A DNA stretch of 64,000 bases, taken from Phytoactinopolyspora limicola (GTDB taxonomy: Bacteria > Actinomycetota > Actinomycetes > Jiangellales > Jiangellaceae). The notes below the pieces were generated by a model. That model worked only from the letters and a program-made list of their open reading frames with translations. It did not search any database and was not told the DNA's origin. Numbering within the stretch: position 1 is the stretch's first letter; every line of letters starts with the position of its first letter. This document shows, in pieces, positions 17,550 to 25,810 of the stretch. Where the stretch lies: the NCBI RefSeq assembly GCF_011320225.1, contig NZ_JAAOEN010000006.1, positions 124,001 through 188,000 of the forward strand, given 5' to 3'. A program made the position numbers and the translations under genes.

Positions 17550-19325
17550 ATGAACGCAGCCGCTGCTGTGACCGTCGTGGCGGCCCCAGGAACTCCTGCC
17601 GGTCAGGATGTGCGGTGGCCGGTCTACCACGCCGAGATCCTCGACCACCTAAGGTTGCCACACCGCGTCGTCCGGGCCTTCGACGACGTGCCGTTCGACG
17701 CCACCGAGGTCCTGGTCCTGCCGGACCGGTTGGTGTTGGACGAGATAAAACGGCGGGAGCTCAAGGACTGGGTCGAACGCGGCGGCATGCTGCTCTGCGT
17801 CGGCGAAGGCTGCGCAGGCGAGGCCTTTGGGATCACCGCAGGCGCCGCGGTGCCCAGCGGTCGGGTCGTCGTCGACGGTGCGCCCGGCTGGGTGGACTCC
17901 ATCGACGTGCCGCTGCCCTGCCGTGGCGGGTACCGGCTGGTGCTCGCCGACGCCAGTGGCGACACCCATGTGGCGGCCCGATGGGAAGACGACCATGCCC
18001 CGGCGATCGTCGTCCGGGCAGCGGGGGAGGGCGTGGCCGTCGTCGTCGGCGTCGACCTGTGGCAGACGATCGTCCGGATCCAGCAGGGTTACCCGGTCCA
18101 CGCCGACGGTGTACCCGCCGCGGACGGTTCGGCGCCGGTGGACGACGGGGTCCTGAAGTGCGACGACGGCATCGTGTTGTCCTACGAGGACGACCGCGCG
18201 CTGCCGACGCGGAGTGTGCACCGTCAGTCCGGCCGGGACGGGCTGGACGTGGTACCAATCTTCCATCGGGCCTATGCCGACCTCTGGCGGCAGGTCTTCG
18301 TCCAGCTCGTGCTCGAGGCGGCCCGCCGGGCCGGCACCCCATTGGCATGGCTGCACTACTGGCCAGCCGGGGTACCAGCGGTGGCTCACCTGTCGGTCGA
18401 CTCCGACCGCAACGACGATGACGACGCGCGGACCACGTTGGATCTCTTCGACGAACTCGACGTCGAGTCCACGTGGTGCCACGTGTATCCCGGCGGGTAC
18501 GACCCGTCGACCGTCGCCCGGATCGGCGCACAGGGCCACGAGCACGCGCTGCATTTCAACGCGGTCGGTGATGCCGATGTCGCGTCGTGGGGCTGGCCGG
18601 AGTTGCGTGCCCAGTACACCTGGGCGCAGGCGATGACGGGCACCGAGCAGATCGTCTCGAACAAGAATCATTACACCCGCTGGGAGGGCTGGGACGAGTT
18701 CTACCGGTGGTGCACGCGGCTCGGGATCGAGCTCGACGAATCACGTGGGCCGAGCAAACGCGGCAATGTGGGTTTCCCGTTCGGCACCTGCCACCTGTCC
18801 CGTCCGATGTCCACCGTGGATCGCCTGGATGTGCTGATGTTGCCACTGCACGCCCAGGACCTCGCGTGGACGACACACGAAGCAGTCAGGGACGTCATCC
18901 TCGACGAGGTCGTCGCCCACCACGGGGTCGCCCACTTCTTGTTCCACCCGGTCCACCTGCACCGTCGGGACTATGTCCGCGATGCGTGCCGGGACCTGGT
19001 GAAGGAGGTTCGGCGTCGGGGCCTGCCGTGGTGGACCGCCGCGCGGGTGAACCGGTGGGAACGGCTGCGCAGAACCGTCGGATTGCGGCTGCACCGCCAT
19101 GGCCCGGGTGATGCGGAGCTGGTCGTGGAGTCGCCGGTGGCGATATCCGGACTGGCCGTGCTGATCTGCCCGCCAAGTGAGCCGAGGGTGCAGATCGATG
19201 GCGACGAGCAGCAGTGCACCGTCGTCGAACGACATGGGAGGAAGATGTACGAGCTCGCGGTTGACGCCGTCGCTGGTGTTACCACGGTGAACCTCACGTG
19301 GAGCTCTCCTGAGGGGGACCAATGA
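17550..19325 (+). CDS. two-domain protein: amidotransferase-like fold plus polysaccharide-deacetylase-like domain
   Basis: 591 aa, cytosolic. Residues 1-160 look like a class-I glutamine-amidotransferase-type alpha/beta fold without the catalytic Cys-His-Glu (VLVLPDRLVLDEIKRRELKDWVERGG). Residues about 270-500 resemble a NodB/CE4 deacetylase barrel, but the metal motifs are unusual: HLSVDSDRNDDDD in place of TFDD and GHEHALHFN in place of HxxxH; FLFHPVHLHRRDY could be the late His motif. CE4 enzymes remove N-acetyl groups from sugars. Whether this one binds metal is unproven. AGGAG lies 9 nt before ATG 17550; ATGA overlap joins it to the SIS gene. Confidence 0.6.
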   Translation: MNAAAAVTVVAAPGTPAGQDVRWPVYHAEILDHLRLPHRVVRAFDDVPFDATEVLVLPDRLVLDEIKRRELKDWVERGGMLLCVGEGCAGEAFGITAGAAVPSGRVVVDGAPGWVDSIDVPLPCRGGYRLVLADASGDTHVAARWEDDHAPAIVVRAAGEGVAVVVGVDLWQTIVRIQQGYPVHADGVPAADGSAPVDDGVLKCDDGIVLSYEDDRALPTRSVHRQSGRDGLDVVPIFHRAYADLWRQVFVQLVLEAARRAGTPLAWLHYWPAGVPAVAHLSVDSDRNDDDDARTTLDLFDELDVESTWCHVYPGGYDPSTVARIGAQGHEHALHFNAVGDADVASWGWPELRAQYTWAQAMTGTEQIVSNKNHYTRWEGWDEFYRWCTRLGIELDESRGPSKRGNVGFPFGTCHLSRPMSTVDRLDVLMLPLHAQDLAWTTHEAVRDVILDEVVAHHGVAHFLFHPVHLHRRDYVRDACRDLVKEVRRRGLPWWTAARVNRWERLRRTVGLRLHRHGPGDAELVVESPVAISGLAVLICPPSEPRVQIDGDEQQCTVVERHGRKMYELAVDAVAGVTTVNLTWSSPEGDQ

Positions 19326-20113
19326 GTGCGGCGGCGCGAACCCGGGCGCCGAGTCGCCCCGAAACGATCCTGAACGACTACCTCGGCACGATCACCTCGA
19401 TGCTCGAGTCGATCCGCGACGAGGAGGCTGAAAACCTTCAGCGGGCGGCCCACCTGCTGGCCGGCCACATCAAGGCCGATCGGCTGGTCCACGTGTACGG
19501 GCCGGGCGGCCATTCGAACCTCGCCGCCCAGGAGATCTTCTTCCGGGCAGGTGGACTGGCGCACGTGAGCGCCATCCTCGACGAGGGGACGTTGCTATCC
19601 AGCGGTGCCCTGCGTTCGATGGCCATGGAACGCACCCCGGGTTACGGGGCGCTCGTGTTGCGCGACAACCAACTCGGCCCAGGTGACCTGCTCGTCCTGG
19701 TCAACGCGTACGGCATCAACGCCGCGGTGATCGACGCCGCGGAGTACGCCCGTGCGCACGACATCACCGTCGTTGGTATCTCGTCGACGGTGCACGCGGA
19801 GTCCACACCACCGGACCACCCAGCGCGGCACCCGTCCGGGGCCAACCTGCACGACCTGGTCGATGTCCACATCGACACGAAGGTTCCCGTGGGGGACGCC
19901 GTGTTGTGGATCGACGGCATCGACGAGCCGATCGCAGCCGTATCCACCTTCGTCAACGCCTACGCGCTCAACTGCCTCGGTGCCCTCACCACCGCCGTGC
20001 TGGTGGACTCGGGGGTGACGCCGCCTATCTGGCGCAGCGGCAACGCACCCGGGGGCGACGAGCAGCATGCGACCTTCCTCGACCAGATCCGGACGCGGGT
20101 GCGATGGCTATGA
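19322..20113 (+). CDS. SIS-domain phosphosugar-binding protein
   Basis: 263 aa single SIS domain. VHVYGPGGHSNLAAQEIFFRAGG gives the phosphosugar-binding loop, and GDLLVLVNAYGINAAVID plus ITVVGISST form the second half. It resembles the UPF0309/GmhA-like group that handles amino-sugar or heptose phosphates (isomerisation, or cleavage of lactyl ethers in MurQ relatives). No kinase is in the cluster, so how a phosphosugar would arise is unclear. It starts in an ATGA overlap with the previous gene and overlaps the next start by 10 bp, so these three are certainly co-translated. Confidence 0.8.
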   Translation: MSAAARTRAPSRPETILNDYLGTITSMLESIRDEEAENLQRAAHLLAGHIKADRLVHVYGPGGHSNLAAQEIFFRAGGLAHVSAILDEGTLLSSGALRSMAMERTPGYGALVLRDNQLGPGDLLVLVNAYGINAAVIDAAEYARAHDITVVGISSTVHAESTPPDHPARHPSGANLHDLVDVHIDTKVPVGDAVLWIDGIDEPIAAVSTFVNAYALNCLGALTTAVLVDSGVTPPIWRSGNAPGGDEQHATFLDQIRTRVRWL

Positions 20114-21444
20114 CCACACAGGAGTACTCATTGGACAACGCGGTCCTGGTGGGGTCCACGACCGTGGACATCACCCCACCGGTAGGCGCCCACCTGGCCG
20201 GGTTCGCCGTCCGCGTCGAACCATCGGTCGACGTGCACGATCCGCTGCTGGCCACGGCGATCGCGACCTCTGGTCCGCAGGGCGCGTCGATCATCGTGAC
20301 GGGTGACCTCATTAGCCTCGACCCGGCCGATGCCGACATGGTGGCCGGCCGGATCGCGGACGAGACCGGGGTGGATCGGGATTCGATCGCGATCAGCGTT
20401 AGCCATACCCACGGCGGGCCCAAAGTCAAAGCCGTCGGGTTCGGCGTCGGCCGGGACGAGGAGTACGTCACTCGGGCGTTCGCCGCACTCGTCGACGCCG
20501 CGCGGACCGCGTGGAAGACCCGGCAACCGGCTCAGCTGCGGACCGGGGTAGCCCACCTGGAGACGGTGGCCCACAACCGGCGCGGAACGGGGGTCATCGA
20601 TCCACTCGTGTTCGGCGCCCAGTGGGCCGACCTGCGCGGTCAACCCATCGTGACGCTGTTCTCCCACGCCTGCCATCCGGTGACGCTAGGACCGGACAAT
20701 CTGTCGATCACCGCGGACTGGCCCGGTGCCGCGCGCCGGCGGCTGCAAGCCAGATTCGGCGGTGAGGTTGCCTTCCTGCAAGGGTGCTGCGGGCAGATCA
20801 ACACGGGACATCTCGCCACCGACAGCTTCTCTACCGAGCCCAGTCCGGACCGGACGTTCGAGGCGGCCGAACGGATCGGCCGGGCGGTCGCCGACGCCAC
20901 ATCCGAGGCATTGGCGACCGCCGAGCTGGTGCCGGTCGGCCGGATCAGCGCCGAAACGACCCGGGTGTGGCTACCTACCCAGCCCGCACCCGCACCCGAG
21001 GTCCTGAGTGAGTGGGCGCGCCAATGGCGGGTGGAGGCCACGGCTACGGCCGGGCCGGAACGCGCGTTGTTCAACACGTGGAGCCAGTGGGCGGAGTATT
21101 GGCGGGGGCGCGAGTCCACAGGTGGCATCGACGTGCCGGTCTCCGTGCACCGGTGGGGCCGGTTCATGGTGGTGGCGTTGCCTGGAGAGCCGTTCGTCGA
21201 GTTCGCGCTTGACCTCCGGCGCCAGCTCAACCGCCCAGACCTGCTGGTGGTCGGCTACACCGGAGGTGTGCCCGGGTACATTCCCTTGCGGGAAGCGGAC
21301 TACGACGCGGGCGGGTACGAGATCGACATCGCCTACCGCAGCTCCCGGCTCTTCTCCGGCCCCTATGCGCGCCATGCCGGCCAACGGCTGCTGGCGGCGG
21401 CGGTGGAACTGGCCAGGTCGGGTGAGGCCACCGGAGCGCGTTAG
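20104..21444 (+). CDS. neutral/alkaline ceramidase-like hydrolase
   Basis: 446 aa. It begins with VGSTTVDITPPVGAHLAGF, a hallmark of the ceramidase_alk N-terminal domain, and has ISVSHTHGGP, LFSHACHPVTLG and AFLQGCCGQIN, which carry the His residues that bind zinc in neutral ceramidases. Known members hydrolyse the amide of N-acyl sphingosine; shorter bacterial members like this one lack a signal peptide and C-terminal Ig domain and have unknown amide substrates. In this cluster an amide-cleaving role on an imported N-acyl compound fits. ATG 20104 (or 20110) overlaps the SIS gene. It is the last gene of the run; 45 nt to the convergent neighbour. Confidence 0.82.
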   Translation: MAMTTQEYSLDNAVLVGSTTVDITPPVGAHLAGFAVRVEPSVDVHDPLLATAIATSGPQGASIIVTGDLISLDPADADMVAGRIADETGVDRDSIAISVSHTHGGPKVKAVGFGVGRDEEYVTRAFAALVDAARTAWKTRQPAQLRTGVAHLETVAHNRRGTGVIDPLVFGAQWADLRGQPIVTLFSHACHPVTLGPDNLSITADWPGAARRRLQARFGGEVAFLQGCCGQINTGHLATDSFSTEPSPDRTFEAAERIGRAVADATSEALATAELVPVGRISAETTRVWLPTQPAPAPEVLSEWARQWRVEATATAGPERALFNTWSQWAEYWRGRESTGGIDVPVSVHRWGRFMVVALPGEPFVEFALDLRRQLNRPDLLVVGYTGGVPGYIPLREADYDAGGYEIDIAYRSSRLFSGPYARHAGQRLLAAAVELARSGEATGAR

Positions 21445-21489
21445 GCGGAGCCCAGCAACGGACGTCCCACGTGGGGCACCAGCCGGACG

Positions 21490-22086
21490 TCAGCGAAGCA
21501 CGCGGTAGGTGAGGTGGGTGACCCGGTTGCCATGCCGGATGGTCGGGTTGTCTAGGCGGACCGGCTTCTGCGCCAGGTTCGCGAAGTATGGAGTTCCAGA
21601 ACCGAGCAGATACGGAACCAGATCGACGGTGATCACGTCCAGCAGGCCCGCGTCGAGTGCTTGCTGCGCGATGTTAGGGCTGGCGATGACGACGTCTTTG
21701 TCGCCGGCGACAGCCTTGGCCTGCGCGATGGCGGACGCGACGCCGTTGGTGACGAACGTGATCGGCGCGTCCTGGTGCGGCCATTCCTGCGGGGACGGCG
21801 CCTGGTGTGTCACGACGAACACCGGCAACCCGGTTGGATGAGAGCCGTTCCAACCGCGGGCCTTGTCGAACAGGCGCCGCCCCGCCACCAACGCGCCGTG
21901 GCGGTTGATGGAGTCCTGAAGGAAGTCGGCATCCTCCGCCGACTGACGGTAGGCGATATCTTCGTTGGCCGAGTCCGTGGTCACCGGGCCCGCGGTGTAC
22001 CACTCGAAGAGCTCGTCAATCCGGCCCTCGGCGTCCTCGATGAAGCCGTCCAGCGACATCGACATGTTTGAGATGACCTGTCCCAT
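21490..22086 (-). CDS. dihydrofolate reductase family protein (RibD C-terminal type)
   Basis: 198 aa, beginning MGQVISNMSMSLDGFIEDAEGRIDELFEW, the usual opening of this NADPH-binding family, then LVAGRRLFDKARGW and VVIASPNIAQQALDAGLLDVITVDLVPYLLGSG. The cellular substrate is unknown. It is a single gene, convergent with the ceramidase-like gene; the minus-strand start ATG 22086 is preceded by GGAGAA. It is a divergent paralogue of 1786-2328. Confidence 0.85.
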   Translation of the reverse strand: MGQVISNMSMSLDGFIEDAEGRIDELFEWYTAGPVTTDSANEDIAYRQSAEDADFLQDSINRHGALVAGRRLFDKARGWNGSHPTGLPVFVVTHQAPSPQEWPHQDAPITFVTNGVASAIAQAKAVAGDKDVVIASPNIAQQALDAGLLDVITVDLVPYLLGSGTPYFANLAQKPVRLDNPTIRHGNRVTHLTYRVLR

Positions 22087-22187
22087 GGTGTTCTCCTATC
22101 GGGTGTGCGTCCCTGTGATGGACACGCTCAACCAGGGATCGGAGCTGGGGCCGGTTTCTCGACATGTTGCTCAGGATTGACGCCGGA

Positions 22188-23594
22188 TCAATGTGCGCCA
22201 TGATGGGCCGGCATGGGCGCGTTCCTCCGAGGCGTCAGCCTGGCCGCCGCGATGGCGGCCACCCCCGCGGTCACCGCAGCCGCCACGAACCCGTTGGTGT
22301 AGCCGGTGAGTGTGTCGCCCACCAGGCTGGCCGCCGCCACGCTGGAGATGATGGCGGCTCCACCGGCCGCGCCGAACTCGTGGAACGTACTGACGATGCC
22401 GGATGCGACGCCTGCTTCATGTGGAGCTACCTGGCCGAGCGCCGTGGCCGACGCCACGACGAAGACCGCACCGATGCCGGACGCGGCTATCGAGACGCCC
22501 ACGGCAACGGACACCGGGTGCAGCGACAGCGCGGGAACCGCCATCCCGGCCGCGGTGACGAACAGGCCGGTCACGGCAAGTGTGCGGGCGCCGAGGCGGG
22601 TAATGGTCCGGCCGGTGAGGTTGGCGCCGGCCATGGTCGCCAGCGCGATCGGGAGGAATAGCAGACCTGTGTGCATCGCGCCATATCCGCGGGCGTGCTG
22701 GAAGTAGAACGTGCCGAGGAAGAACGCCGCGATCATCAGAGCCGTAGCCAGGAAGATGAGGAACGTGCCGGTCGCCACCGGGCGGCGGGCGAGTAGTCGC
22801 ACGTCCATGAGCGGTGAACGGGTGCGCTGCTGCCAGACCACGAAGGTGAGGTATCCGCCGGCCGCCAGTAGTGCGAGCAGCCCAGTGGTTAGTGTCAGCC
22901 AGCCGTGTTCCCCCGCGTCGATGAAGGCGTAGATCAGCGTCGCCGACGATGCGGTGACCAGGAGTGCGCCCAGAACGTCCAATCGGGGGCGTGGGCCGGC
23001 GGAGCTCTGACGTGGCAACAGGCGGGCCACCGCGATCATGATCACCAGCCCGATGGGCACGTTGACGAAGAACACCCAGGGCCAGCCGGGGCCGGCGGTC
23101 AGCAAGCCGCCGACCAGGACGCCGAGTGCGGCGCCGCCACCTCCGAGGGCGGACCACACCCCGAGTGCCCGGTTCCGCTCGTCGCCGTGGAATAGGGTGA
23201 CGACGAGTGACAGGGCCGCTGGTGATAGCAGCGCAGCGCCGACGCCCTGGGCGATACGGCCGCCGATGAGGGTGGTGGAGGAGTCGGCGAGCCCGGTGAC
23301 CAGCGATGCCGCGGTGAAGACGAACAGGCCCGCAAGCACGACCCGCTTGGCGCCCACCAGATCCGCCAACCGGCCGCCGAGCAGCATCAGGCCGCCGAAG
23401 GTCAGCGCATAGACGCTGACGGTCCAGGTCAGAGCCTCCCGCGTCAAGCCCAGGTCGGTCTCCATCGTTGGTAGGGCGATGGCGACGACGGTGACGTCAA
23501 GGATCAACATCAGCTGGGCGAAGCCGAGGAATCCCAGGATGTGCCATCGCCGCGGGTGTGGTGTCGATACGTTCCGGGTTTCGTTGTGCGCCAT
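22188..23594 (-). CDS. DHA2-family MFS drug exporter (EmrB/QacA type)
   Basis: 469 aa. Motif C-type and family signatures: FAQLMLILDVTVVAIALPTMETDLG in TM1, GGRLADLVGAKRV (motif A) and ALLSPAALSLVVTLF, with 14 predicted hydrophobic segments. It exports cationic or aromatic drugs by proton antiport. ATG 23594 is chosen because the ORF upstream to 23849 runs through the operator region and the TetR coding sequence. Two TetR-type operators lie between its start and the divergent regulator, so it is almost certainly repressed by that TetR protein. Confidence 0.92.
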   Translation of the reverse strand: MAHNETRNVSTPHPRRWHILGFLGFAQLMLILDVTVVAIALPTMETDLGLTREALTWTVSVYALTFGGLMLLGGRLADLVGAKRVVLAGLFVFTAASLVTGLADSSTTLIGGRIAQGVGAALLSPAALSLVVTLFHGDERNRALGVWSALGGGGAALGVLVGGLLTAGPGWPWVFFVNVPIGLVIMIAVARLLPRQSSAGPRPRLDVLGALLVTASSATLIYAFIDAGEHGWLTLTTGLLALLAAGGYLTFVVWQQRTRSPLMDVRLLARRPVATGTFLIFLATALMIAAFFLGTFYFQHARGYGAMHTGLLFLPIALATMAGANLTGRTITRLGARTLAVTGLFVTAAGMAVPALSLHPVSVAVGVSIAASGIGAVFVVASATALGQVAPHEAGVASGIVSTFHEFGAAGGAAIISSVAAASLVGDTLTGYTNGFVAAAVTAGVAAIAAARLTPRRNAPMPAHHGAH

Positions 23595-23612
23595 GAGGCC
23601 CTCCCAGGCTCT

Positions 23613-23676
23613 AACTCGTACGTTGATGTACGAGTTCTGCAACAGGGAGCCTAACTCGTGTATTCCTGTACGACTT
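23613..23676. promoter_or_regulatory. two TetR operators in the exporter/tetR divergent promoter
   Basis: Operator 1 (23613-23636): AACTCGTAC-GTTGAT-GTACGAGTT, a perfect 9-bp-arm palindrome. Operator 2 (23653-23676): the same 24-bp layout, AACTCGTGT-ATTCCT-GTACGACTT, with three imperfect positions. Centres are 40 bp apart, close to four helical turns. They lie between the exporter start (23594) and the TetR start (23688), so both genes would be controlled. Confidence 0.85.
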
Positions 23677-23687
23677 AGAGTGGGGGT

Positions 23688-24287
23688 ATGTCCTCTGCGA
23701 CCCATCGGCCCCGCCGCCGCGCCGACGCCGAACGCAGCATCGCCCGGATCGTTGCGGCGGCCCGAAGCTGCCTCAGCCGGAATCCGGACGCAACGGTCGA
23801 CGACATCGCCAAAGCCGCAGGTGTGGGACGGATGACCCTCTACGGCCACTTCCCGAACCGGGCCGAGCTGGTCGAAGCGGCCCTCACCGATGCCTTGCGG
23901 ATCGGCGAGGAGACACTCTCGTCCGTCGACGTCGGTGGAGACGCCCGCGACGCCATGACCCGGCTACTCGAGTCAAGCTGGTCACTCGTCGCGGAATCCG
24001 CCGCCTTGCTCCAGGCCGCGCAAGGAGTTCTTCCCGCGGGGCGCCTACTCGCCTTGCACGCGGCTCCCGCCGAGCGGGTCGAGCAGCTCATTCGGCGGGG
24101 CCAAGGCGAAGGGACGTTCCGCACCGACCTGCCGATGACCTGGCTGGTCAATGCGGTGCATAACCTCATGCATGCCGCAGCGGAGGAAGAGCGGGCCGGT
24201 CGCTTGGCGGCTGAGGACGTGGCGCGCGTCGTGACCGCCTCCGTGCAGTCGCTCCTGGCCGTTCCGCCCGCCGGTCCCGCGCGGTGA
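23688..24287 (+). CDS. TetR-family transcriptional regulator
   Basis: 199 aa. The N-terminal HTH spans residues about 12-58 (RRADAERSIARIVAAARSCL, TVDDIAKAAGVGRMTLYGHFPNRAELV). The C-terminal ligand and dimer domain is helical. It is divergent from a DHA2 exporter with two shared palindromes in the 93-bp gap, the classic drug-sensing repressor arrangement. ATG 23688 follows GGGGGT. The inducer is unknown. Confidence 0.93.
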   Translation: MSSATHRPRRRADAERSIARIVAAARSCLSRNPDATVDDIAKAAGVGRMTLYGHFPNRAELVEAALTDALRIGEETLSSVDVGGDARDAMTRLLESSWSLVAESAALLQAAQGVLPAGRLLALHAAPAERVEQLIRRGQGEGTFRTDLPMTWLVNAVHNLMHAAAEEERAGRLAAEDVARVVTASVQSLLAVPPAGPAR

Positions 24288-24320
24288 ACGCCAGCGCGAG
24301 TCGACCCGTGGCGCGACGTC

Positions 24321-25010
24321 TCATGAACTCTGGTGGCCTAGGGCTCGCCGGGTGGCCGCACCGAGTGGATTCTCCCGGGTTGGCAGCGCCAAGACCTGGG
24401 GCAGTAGTTGTGCACTCGACTCAAGGAAGACGCGTCGCAATTCCTTGGCCGGATCGGTCGCGTGGTCGACGCGTAAGTCCCACAGCGGATATTCCTCGGT
24501 ATCGACGACGTAGATGGTGCCGGACAACGTACCCTTCGTGTCCGCTCCGGTCGCTTCGCCAGCTTCCAACGCCACGAGCAGTCTTTCGGCGAGTGGTAGC
24601 TGATCCTGACTGGTGAACGCCGCCAGCGCTGCGTCGAGGGTCTCTTTTCCCACGAGGCGGTTTCCTTGCGCGACGACGTCGTCGGCCTCGGCATGACCAG
24701 ACCAGTCGGGGGTCAGCGCCCCTGACCACGCGGCCGTGCGGCCCTGGTGATCGATGAACCCGGTCTGACGCACGTCGCGCCCTGGGTCGGCGTCGATCAA
24801 CTCGCGCAGAGCGTCATCCGGCGCAACCCCTTGGTCGAGCAGCCGGAGGCCGTCGAAACCGAGGTAGGGATTCATCGTCGCCTGCGTGGCGATGGCACCA
24901 ACGCCGGCGCGGGCGTGTGTGGCGAGTTTGCCGATGCCCATCATCGCGGTCAACGCACCGACGCCCAGTTGGCCGGTCCGTCGACACCGAGCTACGAGTG
25001 AGAACGTCAT
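24321..25010 (-). CDS. DUF1028 family protein
   Basis: 229 aa. Starts MTFSLVARCRRTGQLGVGALT and contains HARAGVGAIATQATMNPYLG and GRTAAWSGALTPDWSGHAEADDVVAQGNRL, all strongly conserved in DUF1028 proteins, which have an Ntn-hydrolase-like fold and no settled function. I start at ATG 25010 (GGGGGTG upstream), where family similarity begins, rather than 25094. It is monocistronic and sits between TetR and MerR genes with no visible functional link. Confidence 0.85.
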   Translation of the reverse strand: MTFSLVARCRRTGQLGVGALTAMMGIGKLATHARAGVGAIATQATMNPYLGFDGLRLLDQGVAPDDALRELIDADPGRDVRQTGFIDHQGRTAAWSGALTPDWSGHAEADDVVAQGNRLVGKETLDAALAAFTSQDQLPLAERLLVALEAGEATGADTKGTLSGTIYVVDTEEYPLWDLRVDHATDPAKELRRVFLESSAQLLPQVLALPTRENPLGAATRRALGHQSS

Positions 25011-25278
25011 TCTGGCACCCCCATGGACCGGTCCCCCGGCATAAGCGGCGAAGCGGTGGTATTTGGCGTGGGCTACGCCCCTCCCGGTACCCATCCGGGG
25101 GAATCACATTCGTGCCGGCCGGCTCCGGCTATTGGGGCTGCCGGGACCTACGGCTGCTGAGGTGCCTGCGGCTGCCGGGTCAGCTCCGCAGCGACATCAC
25201 GGAGGCTCCACCGAACCGCACCTACCGAACGAACATTACACTCACTTCGCCCACGGAGTGGCCCGCGCACACGAGAGA
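25011..25278. other. intergenic, no gene seen
   Basis: 268 bp between the DUF1028 start and the MerR stop (both minus strand). Low-complexity GGCTGCCGGG repeats give weak hairpins at 25120-25180 that could end MerR transcription. No coding or operator signal. Confidence 0.4.
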
Positions 25279-25752
25279 TCAACTTCGCTGTTGGCGGCGG
25301 GTTGGGCGCTCGTGTTCCTCGAGGACGCAGTCGTCGTCAGAGGGCGGTGTGTTCCCCGCCATGACGCGCTCGGCCAGCTCCCGGTATCCCGGACACTGGG
25401 CGTAGTCGTCGGCGGTGCACTCCATCAGATGCTCCACCAGGGTCTTCGACTCGGACAGCGCCGCCAGCCGACGCTCGAGCTCCGCGTGGTGTGCCTCGAG
25501 GAGCTCGTGGCGTTTGGGCTGGTCGTTGGCGGCGACCAAGATGTCCCGGATCTGCTCAAGGCTCATCCCGGCCGATTTCGCCCGGAGGATGGTCATGACC
25601 CGGATGGCGTGGCTTTGGGTGTAGCGCCGACGTCCGTTGACCCGCTGGGCCGGCGCCAACAGGCCCATCGCTTCCCAGTGGCGCAGCACGTGGGTGCCGA
25701 GGCCGAATTGGGCCGCGAGGTCGCCGATCTGGAGTTCCGCGCTTGACTTCAT
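25279..25752 (-). CDS. MerR-family transcriptional regulator
   Basis: 157 aa. N-terminal winged HTH (LQIGDLAAQFGLGTHVLRHWEAMGLLAPAQRVNGRRRYT), then a long dimerisation helix (EAHHAELERRLAALSESKTLVEHLMEC). The C-terminal part holds Cys in MECTADDYAQCPGYREL and DDDCVLEE, possibly metal- or redox-sensing. ATG 25752 is preferred; the ORF upstream runs through the promoter of the divergent flavoprotein gene. It very likely regulates that gene and the exporter behind it. Confidence 0.88.
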   Translation of the reverse strand: MKSSAELQIGDLAAQFGLGTHVLRHWEAMGLLAPAQRVNGRRRYTQSHAIRVMTILRAKSAGMSLEQIRDILVAANDQPKRHELLEAHHAELERRLAALSESKTLVEHLMECTADDYAQCPGYRELAERVMAGNTPPSDDDCVLEEHERPTRRQQRS

Positions 25753-25753
25753 G

Positions 25754-25787
25754 TTGACATTAACAATCAGACTTGCCTCGATGTCAA
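25754..25787. promoter_or_regulatory. MerR-type operator between merR and flavoprotein gene
   Basis: TTGACAT (25754-25760) and its inverse ATGTCAA (25781-25787) are separated by 20 nt in the 58-bp divergent gap, which is AT-richer than the flanks. TTGACA also reads as a -35 element for the plus-strand gene. A dyad between -35 and -10 is usual for MerR-activated promoters; the -10 box is not clear. Confidence 0.6.
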
Positions 25788-25810
25788 GCCACGACCCTGG
25801 AGGCACCTCC

